Below are positions 10,206-25,021 of a DNA stretch of 64,000 nt, piece after piece; positions within the stretch are counted from its first letter, which is position 1, and every line of letters begins with the position of its first letter. A program made the position numbers and the translations under genes. The notes under the pieces are model-generated. The model did not search any database, was not told the DNA's origin, and saw only the letters and a program-made list of their open reading frames with translations. Source of the stretch: Mycolicibacterium chlorophenolicum (lineage in GTDB: Bacteria > Actinomycetota > Actinomycetes > Mycobacteriales > Mycobacteriaceae); assembly GCF_001044235.1 (NCBI RefSeq), contig NZ_JYNL01000020.1, positions 609-64,608 on the forward strand, written 5' to 3'.

Positions 10206-10945
10206 GCGTCGACCGCGGCCAGCGCCTGCGGCAGCGTGAATCGACCGGCGTACAAGGCTTTCCCGACGATCGCACCCTCGACGCCGACGCCGGTCAGGGT
10301 CGCGATCGCCCGCAGGTCGTCCAGGCTCGACACCCCGCCGGAGGCGATGACCGGGGCGTCGGTGCGCTCGCACACCGCCGACAGCAGGTCGAGGTTGGGC
10401 CCGTTCAGCGTGCCGTCCTTGGTGACGTCGGTGACGACGAAACGCGAGCAGCCTTCCGCGTCGAGGCGGTCGAGCACCGTCCACAGGTCGCCGCCGTCGG
10501 TCTCCCAGCCACGGCCGCGCAACCGATGCGCACCATCGGTGATCAACACGTCGAGCCCGACCGCGACCTTGTCACCGTGCTCGGCGACCACGCGGGCGCA
10601 CCACTGCGGGTTCTCCAGTGCCGCCGTGCCCAGGTTGACCCGGGCGCACCCGGTGGCCAGCGCCGCGGCGAGGGACTCGTCGTCGCGGATACCGCCGGAG
10701 AGCTCCACGGCCACATCGAGCGTGCCGACCACCTCGGCGAGCAGTTCCCGGTTGGAGCCGCGACCGAACGCCGCGTCGAGATCCACCAGGTGGATCCACT
10801 CGGCGCCGTCGCGCTGCCACGTCATCGCCGCATCCAGGGCCGAGCCGTACTCGGTCTCGCTGCCCGCCTGTCCCTGCACCAGGCGCACGGCGCGCCCCTC
10901 GACCACGTCGACGGCGGGCAACAGGACCAGCTTCGGTGCGTTCAC
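10202..10945 (-). CDS. hisA: ProFAR isomerase (HisA; possibly bifunctional PriA)
   Basis: 247-residue half-barrel duplication enzyme that isomerises ProFAR to PRFAR. It starts [20 protein letters not shown] with the N-terminal catalytic Asp, and has [10 protein letters not shown], the second catalytic Asp in [15 protein letters not shown], and [12 protein letters not shown]. In mycobacteria this protein (PriA) also performs the TrpF reaction; no trpF is visible here, which fits that dual role. GTG at 10945 is preferred. A TTG at 10954 overlapping the hisH stop (TTGA) is the alternative. The stop overlaps impA. Confidence 0.94.
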   Translation of the reverse strand: MNAPKLVLLPAVDVVEGRAVRLVQGQAGSETEYGSALDAAMTWQRDGAEWIHLVDLDAAFGRGSNRELLAEVVGTLDVAVELSGGIRDDESLAAALATGCARVNLGTAALENPQWCARVVAEHGDKVAVGLDVLITDGAHRLRGRGWETDGGDLWTVLDRLDAEGCSRFVVTDVTKDGTLNGPNLDLLSAVCERTDAPVIASGGVSSLDDLRAIATLTGVGVEGAIVGKALYAGRFTLPQALAAVDA

Positions 10946-10950
10946 GCCGG

Positions 10951-11567
10951 TCAACTTAGCGCCCCGATCCAGTTGGACAGCAACTCGGCGCCGGCGTCCC
11001 CGCTCTTCTCGGGATGGAACTGGGTGGCCGACAGCGGACCGGCCTCGACGGCGGCCAGGAACGGGACGTGGTGGGTCGCCCACGTCAGCACTGCACCGGG
11101 GTCGCCCTCCCACTGCTGGGCGGCGTAGGAGTGCACGAAGTAGAACCGGGTGGCCGGATCCATGCCCGCGAACAGCACGCTGTCCGCGGGCGCGTCGACG
11201 ACGTTCCACCCCATGTGCGGGATCACCGGCGCGTCGAGCCGGACCACCGAGCCCGGCCACTGCCCGCAGCCCGTCGTCTCGACGCCGAACTCCACGCCGC
11301 GGGCGAACAGGATCTGCATGCCCACGCACACGCCGAGCACCGGTCGGCCGGCCGCGACACGGTCGGCGATGATCCTGTCGCCCCCGACCTTGCGCAGCCC
11401 GGTCATGCACGCCTCGAATGCGCCGACGCCCGGAACCACCAGGCCGTCCGCGGCCATCGCGGCATCCCGGTCGGCGCTCACCTCGACCTCGGCGCCGACG
11501 CGCTCGAGCGCCCGCTGGGCCGACCGGAGATTCCCCGAGCCGTAATCCAGCACCACGAGTTTGGCTG

Positions 11568-11571
<4 letters not shown>
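10951..11571 (-). CDS. hisH: Imidazole glycerol phosphate synthase glutaminase subunit
   Basis: 206-residue class-I glutamine amidotransferase that feeds ammonia to HisF. The nucleophile is Cys82 in [13 protein letters not shown]; the His/Glu of the triad are in [10 protein letters not shown] near residue 190; the oxyanion-loop region [10 protein letters not shown] is at about 47-56. The GTG start overlaps the hisB stop (GTGA). Full length. Confidence 0.96.
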
Positions 11572-14659
<3,088 letters not shown>

Positions 14660-14676
14660 TCAGTATCGGAGGCGTC

Positions 14677-15102
14677 GTGTCCGATCGACCGAGCAGAAGC
14701 AGCCACCCCAACAACGCGCCCGGCGTGCCGATGATCTTCCCGCCGTGGTTCGAGCGGCTGCAGATCAAGTACATCAACCCTCTGCTGCGTCCGCTGTCGA
14801 AGCGGATGCCGGGCCTGGGCGTGATCAAGCACCGCGGCCGCACGTCCGGCAAGGATTACGAGACGATCGTCACGCCCTACCGCAAGGGCTCGGTGCTGGC
14901 GATCGGGCTCGCGCACGGCAAGACGAACTGGGTGAAGAACGTGCTCGCCGCCGGTGAGGCCGACATCCGGATCGGGGCCAAGGAACTGCACCTGGTGCGG
15001 CCGCGGGTGCTGCCCGCCGGCACCACGGACCCGTCGCTGCCGCGGATGGCGCAGGTGGTGGCGAAGCGCTCCGGGGTGTTCGTCGCCGACATCGCCTCAT
15101 GA
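14677..15102 (+). CDS. Deazaflavin-dependent nitroreductase-family protein
   Basis: 141-residue split-beta-barrel protein of the F420-dependent nitroreductase/DUF385 family, abundant in mycobacteria (Ddn relatives). It has the family's [25 protein letters not shown] segment, which in relatives contacts the F420 phosphate and deazaflavin, and a [20 protein letters not shown] stretch. The GTG at 14677 follows a perfect GGAGG (14668-14672) four bases upstream. It is divergent from hisD and overlaps the next gene by ATGA. Substrate unknown; some family members bind other flavins or fatty acids. Confidence 0.85.
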   Translation: MSDRPSRSSHPNNAPGVPMIFPPWFERLQIKYINPLLRPLSKRMPGLGVIKHRGRTSGKDYETIVTPYRKGSVLAIGLAHGKTNWVKNVLAAGEADIRIGAKELHLVRPRVLPAGTTDPSLPRMAQVVAKRSGVFVADIAS

Positions 15103-15737
15103 GCACGCAGATGTGGCTGGCGTTCTTCGGCGCGGCCATCCTGATCGCGGTCTCCCCCGGCGCCGGCGCCATCCAGTCGATGGCCACCGGCCTGACGCAC
15201 GGGGTGCGCCGCGGCTACTGGAGCATCATCGGCCTCGAGATCGGCCTGATGCTGCAGCTGACACTCGTCGCGGTCGGCCTCGGCGCCGCGGTGTCCAATT
15301 CGATCCTCGCGTTCACGATCATCAAGTGGGTGGGCGTGGCCTACCTGGCCTACCTGGCGGTCCGGCAGTGGCGCACCGCCGCGGTGGACCTGCGCACCCA
15401 GGTCGACCGGGTGGTCGCCGGCGGGCGTGCGTCGCTGGTGGCGCGGGGCTTCCTGGTCAACGCGACCAACCCGAAGGGTCTGCTGTTCTTCCTCGCGGTG
15501 ATGCCGCAGTTCGTGGTGCCGACGGCGCCGCTGCTGCCGCAGTACGTCGCGATCGGGGTCACGATGGTCGCCGTGGACCTGGTGGTGATGGGTCTCTACA
15601 CGGGGCTGGCGGTCCGGCTGCTGACCTGGCTTCGGACCCCGCGCCAGCAGACCGTGCTCAACCGCGTGTTCTCCGGGCTGTTCGCCACCGCGGCGGTCGT
15701 GCTCTCGCTGCTGCGCCGGGGCCCCGCCACCATCTGA
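15099..15737 (+). CDS. LysE/RhtB-family amino-acid exporter
   Basis: 212-residue membrane protein with about six hydrophobic segments, typical of LysE/RhtB translocators. The signature region ISPGAGAIQSMATGLTHGVRRG (here with a VSPGAGA core) is near residues 17-40, and FLVNATNPKGLLFFLAVMPQF around 130 is the second family motif. The ATG overlaps the nitroreductase stop (ATGA), so both are co-expressed. It would export an amino acid or similar metabolite; the neighbouring his genes suggest, but do not show, a link to amino-acid balance. Confidence 0.88.
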   Translation: MSTQMWLAFFGAAILIAVSPGAGAIQSMATGLTHGVRRGYWSIIGLEIGLMLQLTLVAVGLGAAVSNSILAFTIIKWVGVAYLAYLAVRQWRTAAVDLRTQVDRVVAGGRASLVARGFLVNATNPKGLLFFLAVMPQFVVPTAPLLPQYVAIGVTMVAVDLVVMGLYTGLAVRLLTWLRTPRQQTVLNRVFSGLFATAAVVLSLLRRGPATI

Positions 15738-15740
15738 GGG

Positions 15741-16190
15741 CTAGCGGCAGCGATTGCTCACGGCGGCACTGGCGGCCTCCGCGGCCTCCAGCCGCTTGGC
15801 CTGCGCGGGATCGGTGTTGGGCACTCCCGCGGTGGCCGCCGCGCCGATGTCCATCAGCGCATCGGCGAACCTCGTCACCTCGGCGGCCAGATCGCCCGGC
15901 GTGGCGGGGTCCAGGCGCGCGAGCAGGTATTGCCCGCCGTCCGACAGCGCCAGCCGGGCGTTGGCGGCGGCCGCGAGCGCCCCGCCGACGTCGCCGGGCG
16001 GCGTCACATTGGTGTTCGTCGCGACCCCGGTCCGGACGGTCGCGAAGGCGGTGCAGATCGTGGCCGTCGCCTCAGCGCGCTGGGCGTCGGTGTAGTCGGC
16101 GCCGTGGTCGAAGGACCGGACCAGCGCGGCCGCCGAGACTCCCAGCGAGAGCAGTGCCACGGCCAGCGCCGCGGACGGGGGTACGCGCAT
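15741..16190 (-). CDS. Hypothetical Ala-rich secreted or anchored protein
   Basis: 149 residues. A hydrophobic N-terminal segment (residues 6-24, ALAVALLSLGVSAAALV) is either a signal peptide or a single membrane anchor with no lipobox. The rest is Ala-rich with two cysteines (ICTAF and the C-terminal NRC) that could pair outside the cell. The ATG lies 3 bp after the nadC stop, so it appears to be the last gene of the nadABC operon. I do not recognise a characterised homologue; similar small Ala-rich proteins are common in mycobacteria. Confidence 0.75.
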   Translation of the reverse strand: MRVPPSAALAVALLSLGVSAAALVRSFDHGADYTDAQRAEATATICTAFATVRTGVATNTNVTPPGDVGGALAAAANARLALSDGGQYLLARLDPATPGDLAAEVTRFADALMDIGAAATAGVPNTDPAQAKRLEAAEAASAAVSNRCR

Positions 16191-16193
16191 CGG

Positions 16194-17060
16194 CTACAGA
16201 TCCAGCCCCAGGTCGAGCACCCGCACCGAATGGGTGAGCGCGCCGACGGCGAGGTAGTCCACGCCGGTGCCCGCGTACTCGGCGGCGGTCTCCAGCGACA
16301 GCCCGCCGGAGGACTCCAGCTTCGTCTCCGGTGATCGGGCGGCGCGCCGCTGGACGGCGATCTGCGTCTGCCACACCGGGAAGTTGTCCAGCAGCACCAG
16401 TTCGACCCCTTCGGTCAGCACGTCGTCGAGCTGCTCGAGCGAGTCGACCTCGACCTCGCACGGCAGATCCGGGGCGACCGCCCGCACCTGGCGCAGCGCG
16501 GCCACCACCGAGCCGGCGGCGGCGACGTGGTTGTCCTTGATCAGCGCCGCGTCGCCGAGTCCCAGCCGGTGGTTCACACCCCCGCCGACCCGCACGGCGT
16601 ACTTCTGCAGCGAGCGCAGGCCCGGCAGCGTCTTGCGGGTGTCCCGGATCTGCGCCGACGTCCCGGCCACCGCGTCGACCCAGGCCGCCGTGGCGGTGGC
16701 GATACCCGACAGGTGGCAGAGCAGGTTGAGCATGGTCCGCTCGGCGGTCAGCAGGCCACGCGTCGGACCCTCCACGGTCAGCGCCGCACCGCCCGCCTCG
16801 AGCCGGGTGCCGTCGGGCACCTGATGCGTCACCCGGTAGCCGTCGGGGCCGAGCACCTCTTCGAACACGATGAGCGCGAGCTCCCCGCCCGCGATCACCC
16901 CCGGTTCGCGGGCCACCACCGACGCCGTCGTGGCGGCGTCGGCCGCCACGGTGGCCAGCGTGGTGACGTCGGGCCCGTACCGCAGGTCCTCCTCCAGCGC
17001 GCGGCCGATCAGCACACGGGCGTCGGTGAGCTCGTCGGCCGACAACGTCGTGGCCCTCAT
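16194..17060 (-). CDS. nadC: Nicotinate-nucleotide pyrophosphorylase (quinolinate phosphoribosyltransferase)
   Basis: 288-residue enzyme converting quinolinate and PRPP to nicotinate mononucleotide, the last step of the de novo branch. It has ERTMLNLLCHLSGIAT, the PRPP/quinolinate segment DTRKTLPGLRSLQKYAVRVGGGVNHRLGL, KDNH, the EVEVDSLEQL strand, LLDNF and ESSGG. ATG at 17060 is chosen since it overlaps the nadB stop (ATGA) with family-typical length; a GTG six bases upstream is possible. Confidence 0.97.
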   Translation of the reverse strand: MRATTLSADELTDARVLIGRALEEDLRYGPDVTTLATVAADAATTASVVAREPGVIAGGELALIVFEEVLGPDGYRVTHQVPDGTRLEAGGAALTVEGPTRGLLTAERTMLNLLCHLSGIATATAAWVDAVAGTSAQIRDTRKTLPGLRSLQKYAVRVGGGVNHRLGLGDAALIKDNHVAAAGSVVAALRQVRAVAPDLPCEVEVDSLEQLDDVLTEGVELVLLDNFPVWQTQIAVQRRAARSPETKLESSGGLSLETAAEYAGTGVDYLAVGALTHSVRVLDLGLDL

Positions 17061-18619
17061 CGGCACCCCGCTGCCACCGGAGCGCAGACGATGCTGGCCG
17101 CCTGCGCCGGGTCGGTGTCGGGGAAGTCGCGCCGGTGGTGGCTGCCGCGGGTCTCGGTGCGGGCCCGCGCGGCGGTGGCGACGGCGCCGGCCACCGTGGT
17201 CAGCGCGGCGTCCTCGAAGGTGCTGCGCGAGTTGATGATTCGCGAAGCCGCCGAGTCGAGTCGATCGATCAGCAGACCGAGCCCGGCGTCGTCGCGGACG
17301 ACGGAGGCGTGCCGGCTCATCGCCTGCTGCAGCTCGGGGCGGGCGAGCACGGGCCGGGGCGACGGTGCCGGCGCGACCAGCCGGGCCGAACCGGCGTCGA
17401 CGGCGTGCTCCGCAGCTGCGACTCCCGCACGGCCGCCCACCACCAGACCTTCCAGCAGGCTGTTGGAGGCCAACCGGTTTGCGCCGTGCATCCCGGTGCG
17501 GGCCACCTCGCCGGCGGCGAACAGACCGGGGATCGCGGTGCGGCCGTGGACATCGGTGACCACGCCCCCACAGCTGTAGTGCGCACCGGGAACGACCGGG
17601 ATCGGCTGTGTTGTCGGGTCGATGCCTGCCGCCCGGCAGGCAGCCGTCACGGTCGGGAAGCGACGTGCCACCTCGACCACCCCCCGCGCGTCGAGATAGA
17701 CGCAGGCATCGCCGGATTCGGCCAGCCGCGCCTCGATAGCGGCGGCGACGACGTCGCGCGGGGCCAGATCACCCATCGGATGCACCCCGGAGGTCACCGA
17801 GTTGCCCTGTGCGTCGATCAGTCTGGCGCCCTCGCCGCGCAGTGCCTCGGTGACCAGCGGTCGCCGCCCGCCGGCCGGGCCGGTGTAGAGCATGGTCGGG
17901 TGGAACTGGACGAACTCGACGTCGGAGACCGGTACACCGGCCCACATCGCCAGCGCCACCCCGTCGCCCGTCGACCCCTCGGGGTTCGTGGTGGCCTGAT
18001 AGAGGTGCCCCGCCCCGCCGGTCGCCAGGATCACCGAGGGCGCGTACACGGCGCCCGGGCCGTCCTCGCTGAGCACCGAGACGCCGGCCACCGCGCCGTC
18101 GTCGATCAGCAGATCGAGCGCGACGTGATTGCGGCGGATGTCCAGGTGGGCGGCGGCGTGGTCGAGGGCGCGCTGCACCTCCGCGCCGGTCGCGTCGCCA
18201 CCGGAGTGGATGATGCGTCGCCGGGAATGCCCACCCTCGCGGGTCAGCGCCCACTGGCCCGGCGCGGACTCGTCGAAATGGGCTCCGGCGCCCACCAATT
18301 CGGCGACGGCCCGGGAGCCGTCGGCGACGATGGACCGCACCGCCGCGGGATCGCACAGCCCGGCGCCCGCGGCGAGCGTGTCGGCCACGTGGGCGTCGAT
18401 GGAGTCACCGTCGGCGTGCACGCCGGCCAGGACGACGGCGATGCCGCCCTGGGCGTAGAACGTGGCGGTCTCCCCCGCCTTGCTCAGCAGGACGACCGTG
18501 CGGCCCCGGCGGTGTGCGGCCAGCGCGGCGGCCAGCCCGGCCACCCCGGTGCCGATCACGACGACGTCGGCGCGGCGGCGCCAGATGCCGGCGCCGCCGC
18601 AGCCGGTGGCGGCGGTCAT
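17057..18619 (-). CDS. nadB: L-aspartate oxidase
   Basis: 520-residue FAD enzyme oxidising aspartate to iminoaspartate for NadA. The dinucleotide-binding motif [17 protein letters not shown] is at about 19-35; [22 protein letters not shown], the succinate-dehydrogenase-family FVQFHPTML and the flavin-binding [29 protein letters not shown] follow. The ATG overlaps the nadA stop and its own stop overlaps nadC, so the three are translationally coupled. Confidence 0.97.
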   Translation of the reverse strand: MTAATGCGGAGIWRRRADVVVIGTGVAGLAAALAAHRRGRTVVLLSKAGETATFYAQGGIAVVLAGVHADGDSIDAHVADTLAAGAGLCDPAAVRSIVADGSRAVAELVGAGAHFDESAPGQWALTREGGHSRRRIIHSGGDATGAEVQRALDHAAAHLDIRRNHVALDLLIDDGAVAGVSVLSEDGPGAVYAPSVILATGGAGHLYQATTNPEGSTGDGVALAMWAGVPVSDVEFVQFHPTMLYTGPAGGRRPLVTEALRGEGARLIDAQGNSVTSGVHPMGDLAPRDVVAAAIEARLAESGDACVYLDARGVVEVARRFPTVTAACRAAGIDPTTQPIPVVPGAHYSCGGVVTDVHGRTAIPGLFAAGEVARTGMHGANRLASNSLLEGLVVGGRAGVAAAEHAVDAGSARLVAPAPSPRPVLARPELQQAMSRHASVVRDDAGLGLLIDRLDSAASRIINSRSTFEDAALTTVAGAVATAARARTETRGSHHRRDFPDTDPAQAASIVCAPVAAGCR

Positions 18620-19659
18620 TCCCCGCCGCCGGGCTGCCCGATCTCGATCATCCGGGTCACGCTGCGACGGGCCGCAGCCGCGACATCGCGGTCGACGTCC
18701 ACCTCGTCGGCGCCCTCGACCAGGCAGCGCAGCAGCGCCGCCGGCGTGATCATCTTCATGTATTTGCAGGAGGCCCGGTCGTTGACGGCCTGGAAATCGA
18801 TACCCGGTGCGGCACGGCGCAACTGGTGCAGCATGCCGACCTCGGTGGCGACCAGCACCTGCTTCGCGTGCGAGGCCTTGGCGGCGTCGAGCATCCCACC
18901 GGTGGACAGGATCTTCACCCGGTCAGACGGGAAGGCGCCCTCGCCGGCGAGGTACAGCGCCGAGGTGGCACATCCGCATTCGGGGTGGACGAACAGCTCC
19001 GCATCGGGGTGGCTGCGGGCCTGCGCGGCGAGTTCGTCGCCGTTGATGCCGGCGTGCACGTGGCATTCGCCGGCCCAGACGTGCAGGTTCGTGCGGCCCG
19101 TCATGCGGCGCACGTGCGCGCCGAGGAACTGGTCCGGGCAGAACAGCACCTCGCGGTCGGCCGGGATCGACGCGACGACCTCGACGGCGTTCGACGACGT
19201 GCAGCAGATGTCGGTCTCGGCCTTCACCGCGGCGGTGGTGTTGACGTAGGACACCACGACGGCGCCGGGATGCTCGGCCTTCCAGGCGCGCAACTCATCG
19301 GCGGTGATCGAGTCGGCCAGCGAGCAGCCGGCTCGCTGGTCGGGAATCAGCACGGTCTTGTCCGGCGAGAGGATCTTGGCGGTCTCGGCCATGAAGTGCA
19401 CGCCGGCGAACACGATGGTGTCCTCGGGCGCCTCGGCGGCGATCCGCGACAGGGCCAGCGAGTCACCGACGTGGTCGGCGACGTCCTGGATGGCCGGCAG
19501 CTGATAGTTGTGCGCCAGCAGCGTCGCGCCCCGCAGGTCGAGAAGTCGGCGGACCTCCGCCGCCCAGGCGGCGTCGCCCTCGACGCCGGAGAAGCCCTCG
19601 GGGCCGTCGACGATCTTGTCGGCCAGCGCGGCGTCGAAGGATCCCGTGAGTACGGTCAT
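18616..19659 (-). CDS. nadA: Quinolinate synthase
   Basis: 347-residue [4Fe-4S] enzyme joining iminoaspartate and dihydroxyacetone phosphate to give quinolinate. The three cluster cysteines are expected in [17 protein letters not shown] and ASCKYMKM, all present; the [18 protein letters not shown] and [21 protein letters not shown] segments are family typical. ATG at 19659 is preferred because AAGGAGA stands six bases upstream; an ATG five codons earlier would place the start inside that site. It faces nrtR, whose likely operator lies in the 46-bp gap. Confidence 0.96.
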   Translation of the reverse strand: MTVLTGSFDAALADKIVDGPEGFSGVEGDAAWAAEVRRLLDLRGATLLAHNYQLPAIQDVADHVGDSLALSRIAAEAPEDTIVFAGVHFMAETAKILSPDKTVLIPDQRAGCSLADSITADELRAWKAEHPGAVVVSYVNTTAAVKAETDICCTSSNAVEVVASIPADREVLFCPDQFLGAHVRRMTGRTNLHVWAGECHVHAGINGDELAAQARSHPDAELFVHPECGCATSALYLAGEGAFPSDRVKILSTGGMLDAAKASHAKQVLVATEVGMLHQLRRAAPGIDFQAVNDRASCKYMKMITPAALLRCLVEGADEVDVDRDVAAAARRSVTRMIEIGQPGGGE

Positions 19660-19682
19660 CGCCGTCTCCTTCACTCATCCAG

Positions 19683-19705
19683 GTTTTCGACTTACAATCG
19701 AAAAC
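19683..19705. promoter_or_regulatory. NrtR operator: 8-bp inverted repeat between nadA and nrtR
   Basis: GTTTTCGA (19683-19690), 7-bp spacer CTTACAA, TCGAAAAC (19698-19705): a perfect dyad touching the nrtR ATG. The spacer and right arm contain TACAAT at 19693-19698, ending 7 nt before that ATG, a fitting -10 for a leaderless nrtR message. Repressor binding here would block nrtR and probably nadA. Assignment to NrtR is an inference from position and family. Confidence 0.75.
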
Positions 19706-20410
19706 ATGCCATATCGTAGCACTCACCACGAGGTCCTGGCCGCGGTGTTCCAGGTTCGTCCGCAGCAGGGCTCGGCCACCGGCGGGAAACCGGTGCTTCA
19801 CGTGCTGTTATGGCAGCGGGCCCTGGATCCGGAGCGCGGCAGGTGGTCCCTGCCCGGCGGCCGACTGGGTCATGACGAGACGCTGACGGACTCGGTGCGG
19901 CGCCAACTGGCCGAGAAGGTCGACCTGCGTGAACTCGCCCACCTCGAGCAGTTGGCGGTGTTCTCCGACCCCGACCGGGTGCCGGGCGATCGCACGATCG
20001 CGTCCACCTTCCTGGGCCTGGTGCCCTCCCCCGCGACGCCCGAACTCCCGTCGGACACGCGCTGGCACCCGGTCAGCGACCTGCCGCCCATGGCGTTCGA
20101 CCACGGCCCGATGGTCGACCACGCGCACAACCGGCTGGTGGCCAAGTTGTCGTACACCAACATCGGATTTGCCTTGGCACCAAGCGAATTCGCGCTGTCG
20201 ACGCTGCGGGACATCTACAGCGCGGCACTCGGGCACCCGGTCGACGCGACCAATCTGCAGCGGGTGCTCGAGCGTCGCCATGTCATCACCCGGACGGGCA
20301 CCACCGCCCGGTCGGGCCGCAGCGGGGGCCGTCCGGCCGCCCTGTACCGCTTCGCCGATCCGCGCTACCGGGTGACCGACGAATTCGCTGCCTTGCGCCC
20401 GCCCGGGTGA
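19706..20410 (+). CDS. nrtR: NrtR-type Nudix/winged-helix repressor of NAD synthesis
   Basis: 234 residues. Residues 1-140 form a Nudix fold (SLPGGRLGHDETLTDSVRRQ) and about 150-230 a winged helix-turn-helix. The Nudix box keeps the first glycines and Glu58, but the catalytic REUXEE core reads RQLAEK, so hydrolysis is probably lost and the domain serves as an ADP-ribose-type sensor, as known for NrtR repressors. Divergent from nadABC with a dyad operator in between, which suggests it represses that operon and itself. Confidence 0.88.
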   Translation: MPYRSTHHEVLAAVFQVRPQQGSATGGKPVLHVLLWQRALDPERGRWSLPGGRLGHDETLTDSVRRQLAEKVDLRELAHLEQLAVFSDPDRVPGDRTIASTFLGLVPSPATPELPSDTRWHPVSDLPPMAFDHGPMVDHAHNRLVAKLSYTNIGFALAPSEFALSTLRDIYSAALGHPVDATNLQRVLERRHVITRTGTTARSGRSGGRPAALYRFADPRYRVTDEFAALRPPG

Positions 20411-20419
20411 GTCGGCTGG

Positions 20420-20438
20420 CTTCTTAACGCCTTCTTAA
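20420..20438 (+). promoter_or_regulatory. Direct repeat CTTCTTAA x2 (11-bp period) upstream of the lipase gene
   Basis: CTTCTTAA occurs at 20420-20427 and 20431-20438. An 11-bp period is typical of paired half-sites bound by OmpR/PhoB-family response regulators. It sits just upstream of AACAAT (20441-20446), a possible -10 ending 6 nt before the lipase ATG, so it covers the -35 region. The regulator is unknown. Confidence 0.4.
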
Positions 20439-20452
20439 GTAACAATGCCTGG

Positions 20453-21805
20453 ATGGACTTGGGCAATGTGGCACGGGCGACCGGGGCCGAATGGATCGGC
20501 CAACCCCACCACGAGCCGCTCCGGCCCAGGCACCGGCCCATCCTCCCGGCCGAGGATCCCTTCTACCAGCCGCCGGAGGGTTTCGAACACGCCCGCCCCG
20601 GCACGGTGCTGCGCTCCCGGGACGTCGAACTGGCGTTTCTCGGGTTCGTCCCGCAGAAATTCACGGCCACGCAGCTGCTCTACCGCACCACCGACTTCAA
20701 GGGCGACCCGCAGGCCGGCGTCACCACCGTGGTGATCCCCACCGAGCGCGACCCCGAACGACCGCTACCGATCATGTCCTACCAGTGCGCGATCGACGCC
20801 GTCGCGAGCCGCTGCTTCCCGTCGTACGCGCTACGCCGGGGCGCCAAGGCCATCGGCGCCGTCGCGCAGTTCGAGTTCCTGCTGGTCGCCGCCGCGCTGG
20901 CGGAGGGCTGGGCGGTCTCGGTGCCCGACCACGAGGGGTCGGCCGGCATGTGGGGCGCGCCCTACGAGCCGGGCTACCACATCCTCGACGGCATCCGCGC
21001 GGCCATCAACCACCAGTCGTTCGGCCTGACCTCGGCGTCGCCGATCGGGCTGTGGGGTTACTCGGGCGGCGGACTGGCCTCGGCCTGGGCCGCCGAGGTG
21101 CAGAACAGCTACGCGCCCGAGCTGAATGTCGTCGGCGCGGTGCTCGGCTCGCCGGTCGGTGACCTCGGCCACGCGTTCAAACGGCTCAACGGCAGCATCT
21201 ACGCCGGCCTGCCCGCACTGGTGGTCGCCGCGCTGTGCCACATCTACCCCGAGCTCGACGAGATCATCCAGACCCACGCCACCCCCGAGGGCAAGGCGAT
21301 GCTGGACCGGATTCAGAAGATGACCACCGCGCACGCGATGGTGTCGATGGCCGGCCGCGACATGGCCAACATGATCGACCGCCCGCTCGAGGAGATCCTG
21401 CTGACGCCGGAGGTGCAGAACGTCTTCGCGAGCATCAAGCTCGGCACCGCCGCACCGACCATCCCGCTGCTGATCGTGCAGGCCGTGCACGACCGCATCA
21501 TCTCCGTCGACGACATCGACGAGCTGACCCACACCTACACCCGGGGCGGAGCGCGGGTCACCTACCACCGCGACCTGCTCAGCGAACACCTGCTGCTGCA
21601 CCCGATGTCGGCGCCGATGACGTTGCGCTGGCTGCGGGACCGGTTCGCCGGGGCGCCGCTGCGCACCCACGTGAAGCGGACCAAATGGCCCACCCTGCTG
21701 AACCCCTCGACCTACCGCGGGATGCTCACCCTGGGCAAGATCACGGTGAAGGTGATGACGGGGCGACGGGTGGAGCGTCAACCTCTGTCACGGTTCGACC
21801 GGTAA
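20453..21805 (+). CDS. Secretory lipase-family (LIP) alpha/beta hydrolase
   Basis: 450-residue hydrolase of the family of fungal secretory lipases, like Rv1592c of M. tuberculosis. The nucleophile elbow is GYSGGG with Ser204; acid and base are probably in VQAVHDRII (Asp) and [10 protein letters not shown] (His). [18 protein letters not shown] is a family segment before the elbow. No clear signal peptide is visible at the N-terminus, unlike the fungal proteins, so it may be cytosolic or leave by another route. The 3' end overlaps the convergent DUF2567 gene by 65 bp. Confidence 0.85.
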   Translation: MDLGNVARATGAEWIGQPHHEPLRPRHRPILPAEDPFYQPPEGFEHARPGTVLRSRDVELAFLGFVPQKFTATQLLYRTTDFKGDPQAGVTTVVIPTERDPERPLPIMSYQCAIDAVASRCFPSYALRRGAKAIGAVAQFEFLLVAAALAEGWAVSVPDHEGSAGMWGAPYEPGYHILDGIRAAINHQSFGLTSASPIGLWGYSGGGLASAWAAEVQNSYAPELNVVGAVLGSPVGDLGHAFKRLNGSIYAGLPALVVAALCHIYPELDEIIQTHATPEGKAMLDRIQKMTTAHAMVSMAGRDMANMIDRPLEEILLTPEVQNVFASIKLGTAAPTIPLLIVQAVHDRIISVDDIDELTHTYTRGGARVTYHRDLLSEHLLLHPMSAPMTLRWLRDRFAGAPLRTHVKRTKWPTLLNPSTYRGMLTLGKITVKVMTGRRVERQPLSRFDR

Positions 21806-22366
21806 CCGGCGCGGCCGGCTCGACCGGCGGCCAGCCGCCGAGATCGTCCCGCGAGGTGGACACCGCCGCCAACACGTAGACGATGGCCGCCACCGCCGCG
21901 GGGAACAGCAGCGTGAGCGCCACCTGCAGCGGTGTGTGACCGAAGAACACCGCCGGCGCCTCGGTCACGTAGTGCACCCGGTTCTGCTCGGAGACCGGAA
22001 CCGTCGCCACGTCGATGTGGCCGTAGCGCCACCGCACCAGGGCCGCCCCGACGCCCACCGCCGCCGCCGACGCGGCCACCGACCCCAGGCACAGCGCGGC
22101 CATCATCACCGGTCCGCGGTGGCGGCGCCACTGCCACACCGCGACCGCGGCCACGACGACGAGCACCGCGAGCAGACCGACGAGAAGTGCTGCCGCGGTG
22201 AAGAAGTGGTCGGCCTCGTTGCCCAGATACGCCTTCACCCGCTCGTTGCTGCGGGTCAGCGCCACCACGCCGTGGATCGGCGGGGCCAGCCAGGCCCACA
22301 CCGCGCCGCACAGCGCGCCGGCAGCGGCCAGCCCGACCACGACCCACAGCACCGCATGCGTCCGGC

Positions 22367-22370
<4 letters not shown>
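21741..22370 (-). CDS. DUF2567-type four-helix membrane protein
   Basis: 209 residues with about four membrane segments: residues 8-28, 57-79, 87-112 and 152-172. A periplasmic-side loop between segments 1 and 2 has [29 protein letters not shown]; the C-terminal tail is Pro/Ala rich. It resembles the Rv1591 protein that follows bioB and the biotin auxiliary gene in mycobacteria. ATG overlaps the bsaP stop (ATGA), so it is in the bioB operon. Function unknown; a role in biotin uptake or export is only suggested by context. Confidence 0.8.
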
Positions 22371-24223
<1,853 letters not shown>

Positions 24224-24227
<4 letters not shown>

Positions 24228-25000
24228 AAGCCGCGGTACTGCGGGATGTCGGCCATCCACTGCGGATCACCTCGGTCCACCGAGGCGTTGAGCGCCCACA
24301 TCCGGACCCCCTGCTCGTGGCCCGACACCAACGCGAAGCCCAGCTGACGGTGCGCCTCGCTCGGACCCGGGCGGATGACCACCTCGACGATCTTGCTCGG
24401 ACGGCCCTCGGCGGTGACGCCGGCGAATTCGCCCTGGGTGTAGGTCGGGCTCTCGGCGACCACGATGTTGTCGGCCTTGGGGGTCTCGTTGCCGCTGCCG
24501 ACCAGCGCCTCGACGTCCGGATAGCGCTGCGCGGGATCCATTTTCAGCACCGGAGCGTAGATGCACGACAGCAGGTTCTCGCCCTCGTCGGTGGGCGCGA
24601 GCTTCTCGGCGTAGTTCACCACCGCCAGATACGTGTTCACGATCGCCTGCCCCCTGGCGTCCGCGTCACCGAGCCCGGCGAACGGCACCGGCGGCTTCTG
24701 GCGCGCGCCGCCGCTGCCGTCCAGGGCCGTGCGCCAGCGGTCCTGCCACGCGGGGAGGTTCGCCGAGATGTACGGCACGCAGCGGTCGATCCGGTCGCCA
24801 TAGCTCAGCTTCATGAACTCGGAGTGACCCGAGGAGATCGTGGTCGGCGGCGGGCTCGGCTGGTAGAAGAAATTCAGGATGAGCGACGTCCCGCCGACGA
24901 TCGCGCCGATGATCGCGATCGAGGTGGTCGTCCACCAGTGCACGCGGCCGGGGCTCCAGTCGGAGGTCCGGCCGGGCTCCTCGTCGGATCGCTTGGCCAC
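24224..25000 (-). CDS. Hypothetical single-pass membrane protein in the bio operon
   Basis: 258 residues. A charged cytoplasmic N-terminus is followed by one membrane segment at about residues 23-46 (WWTTTSIAIIGAIVGGTSLI) and a Pro-rich linker YQPSPPPTT. The extracytoplasmic domain carries only two cysteines (DRCVPYI and LLSCIYAP), which could form a disulfide. GTG at 25000 lies 21 bp after the 2H phosphoesterase gene, so it is probably the last gene of the bioF-bioD transcript. Its 3' end overlaps bioQ by 4 bp. I do not recognise the family. Confidence 0.75.
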
Positions 25001-25021
25001 CGACCAGGAAGGTACCGCAGA

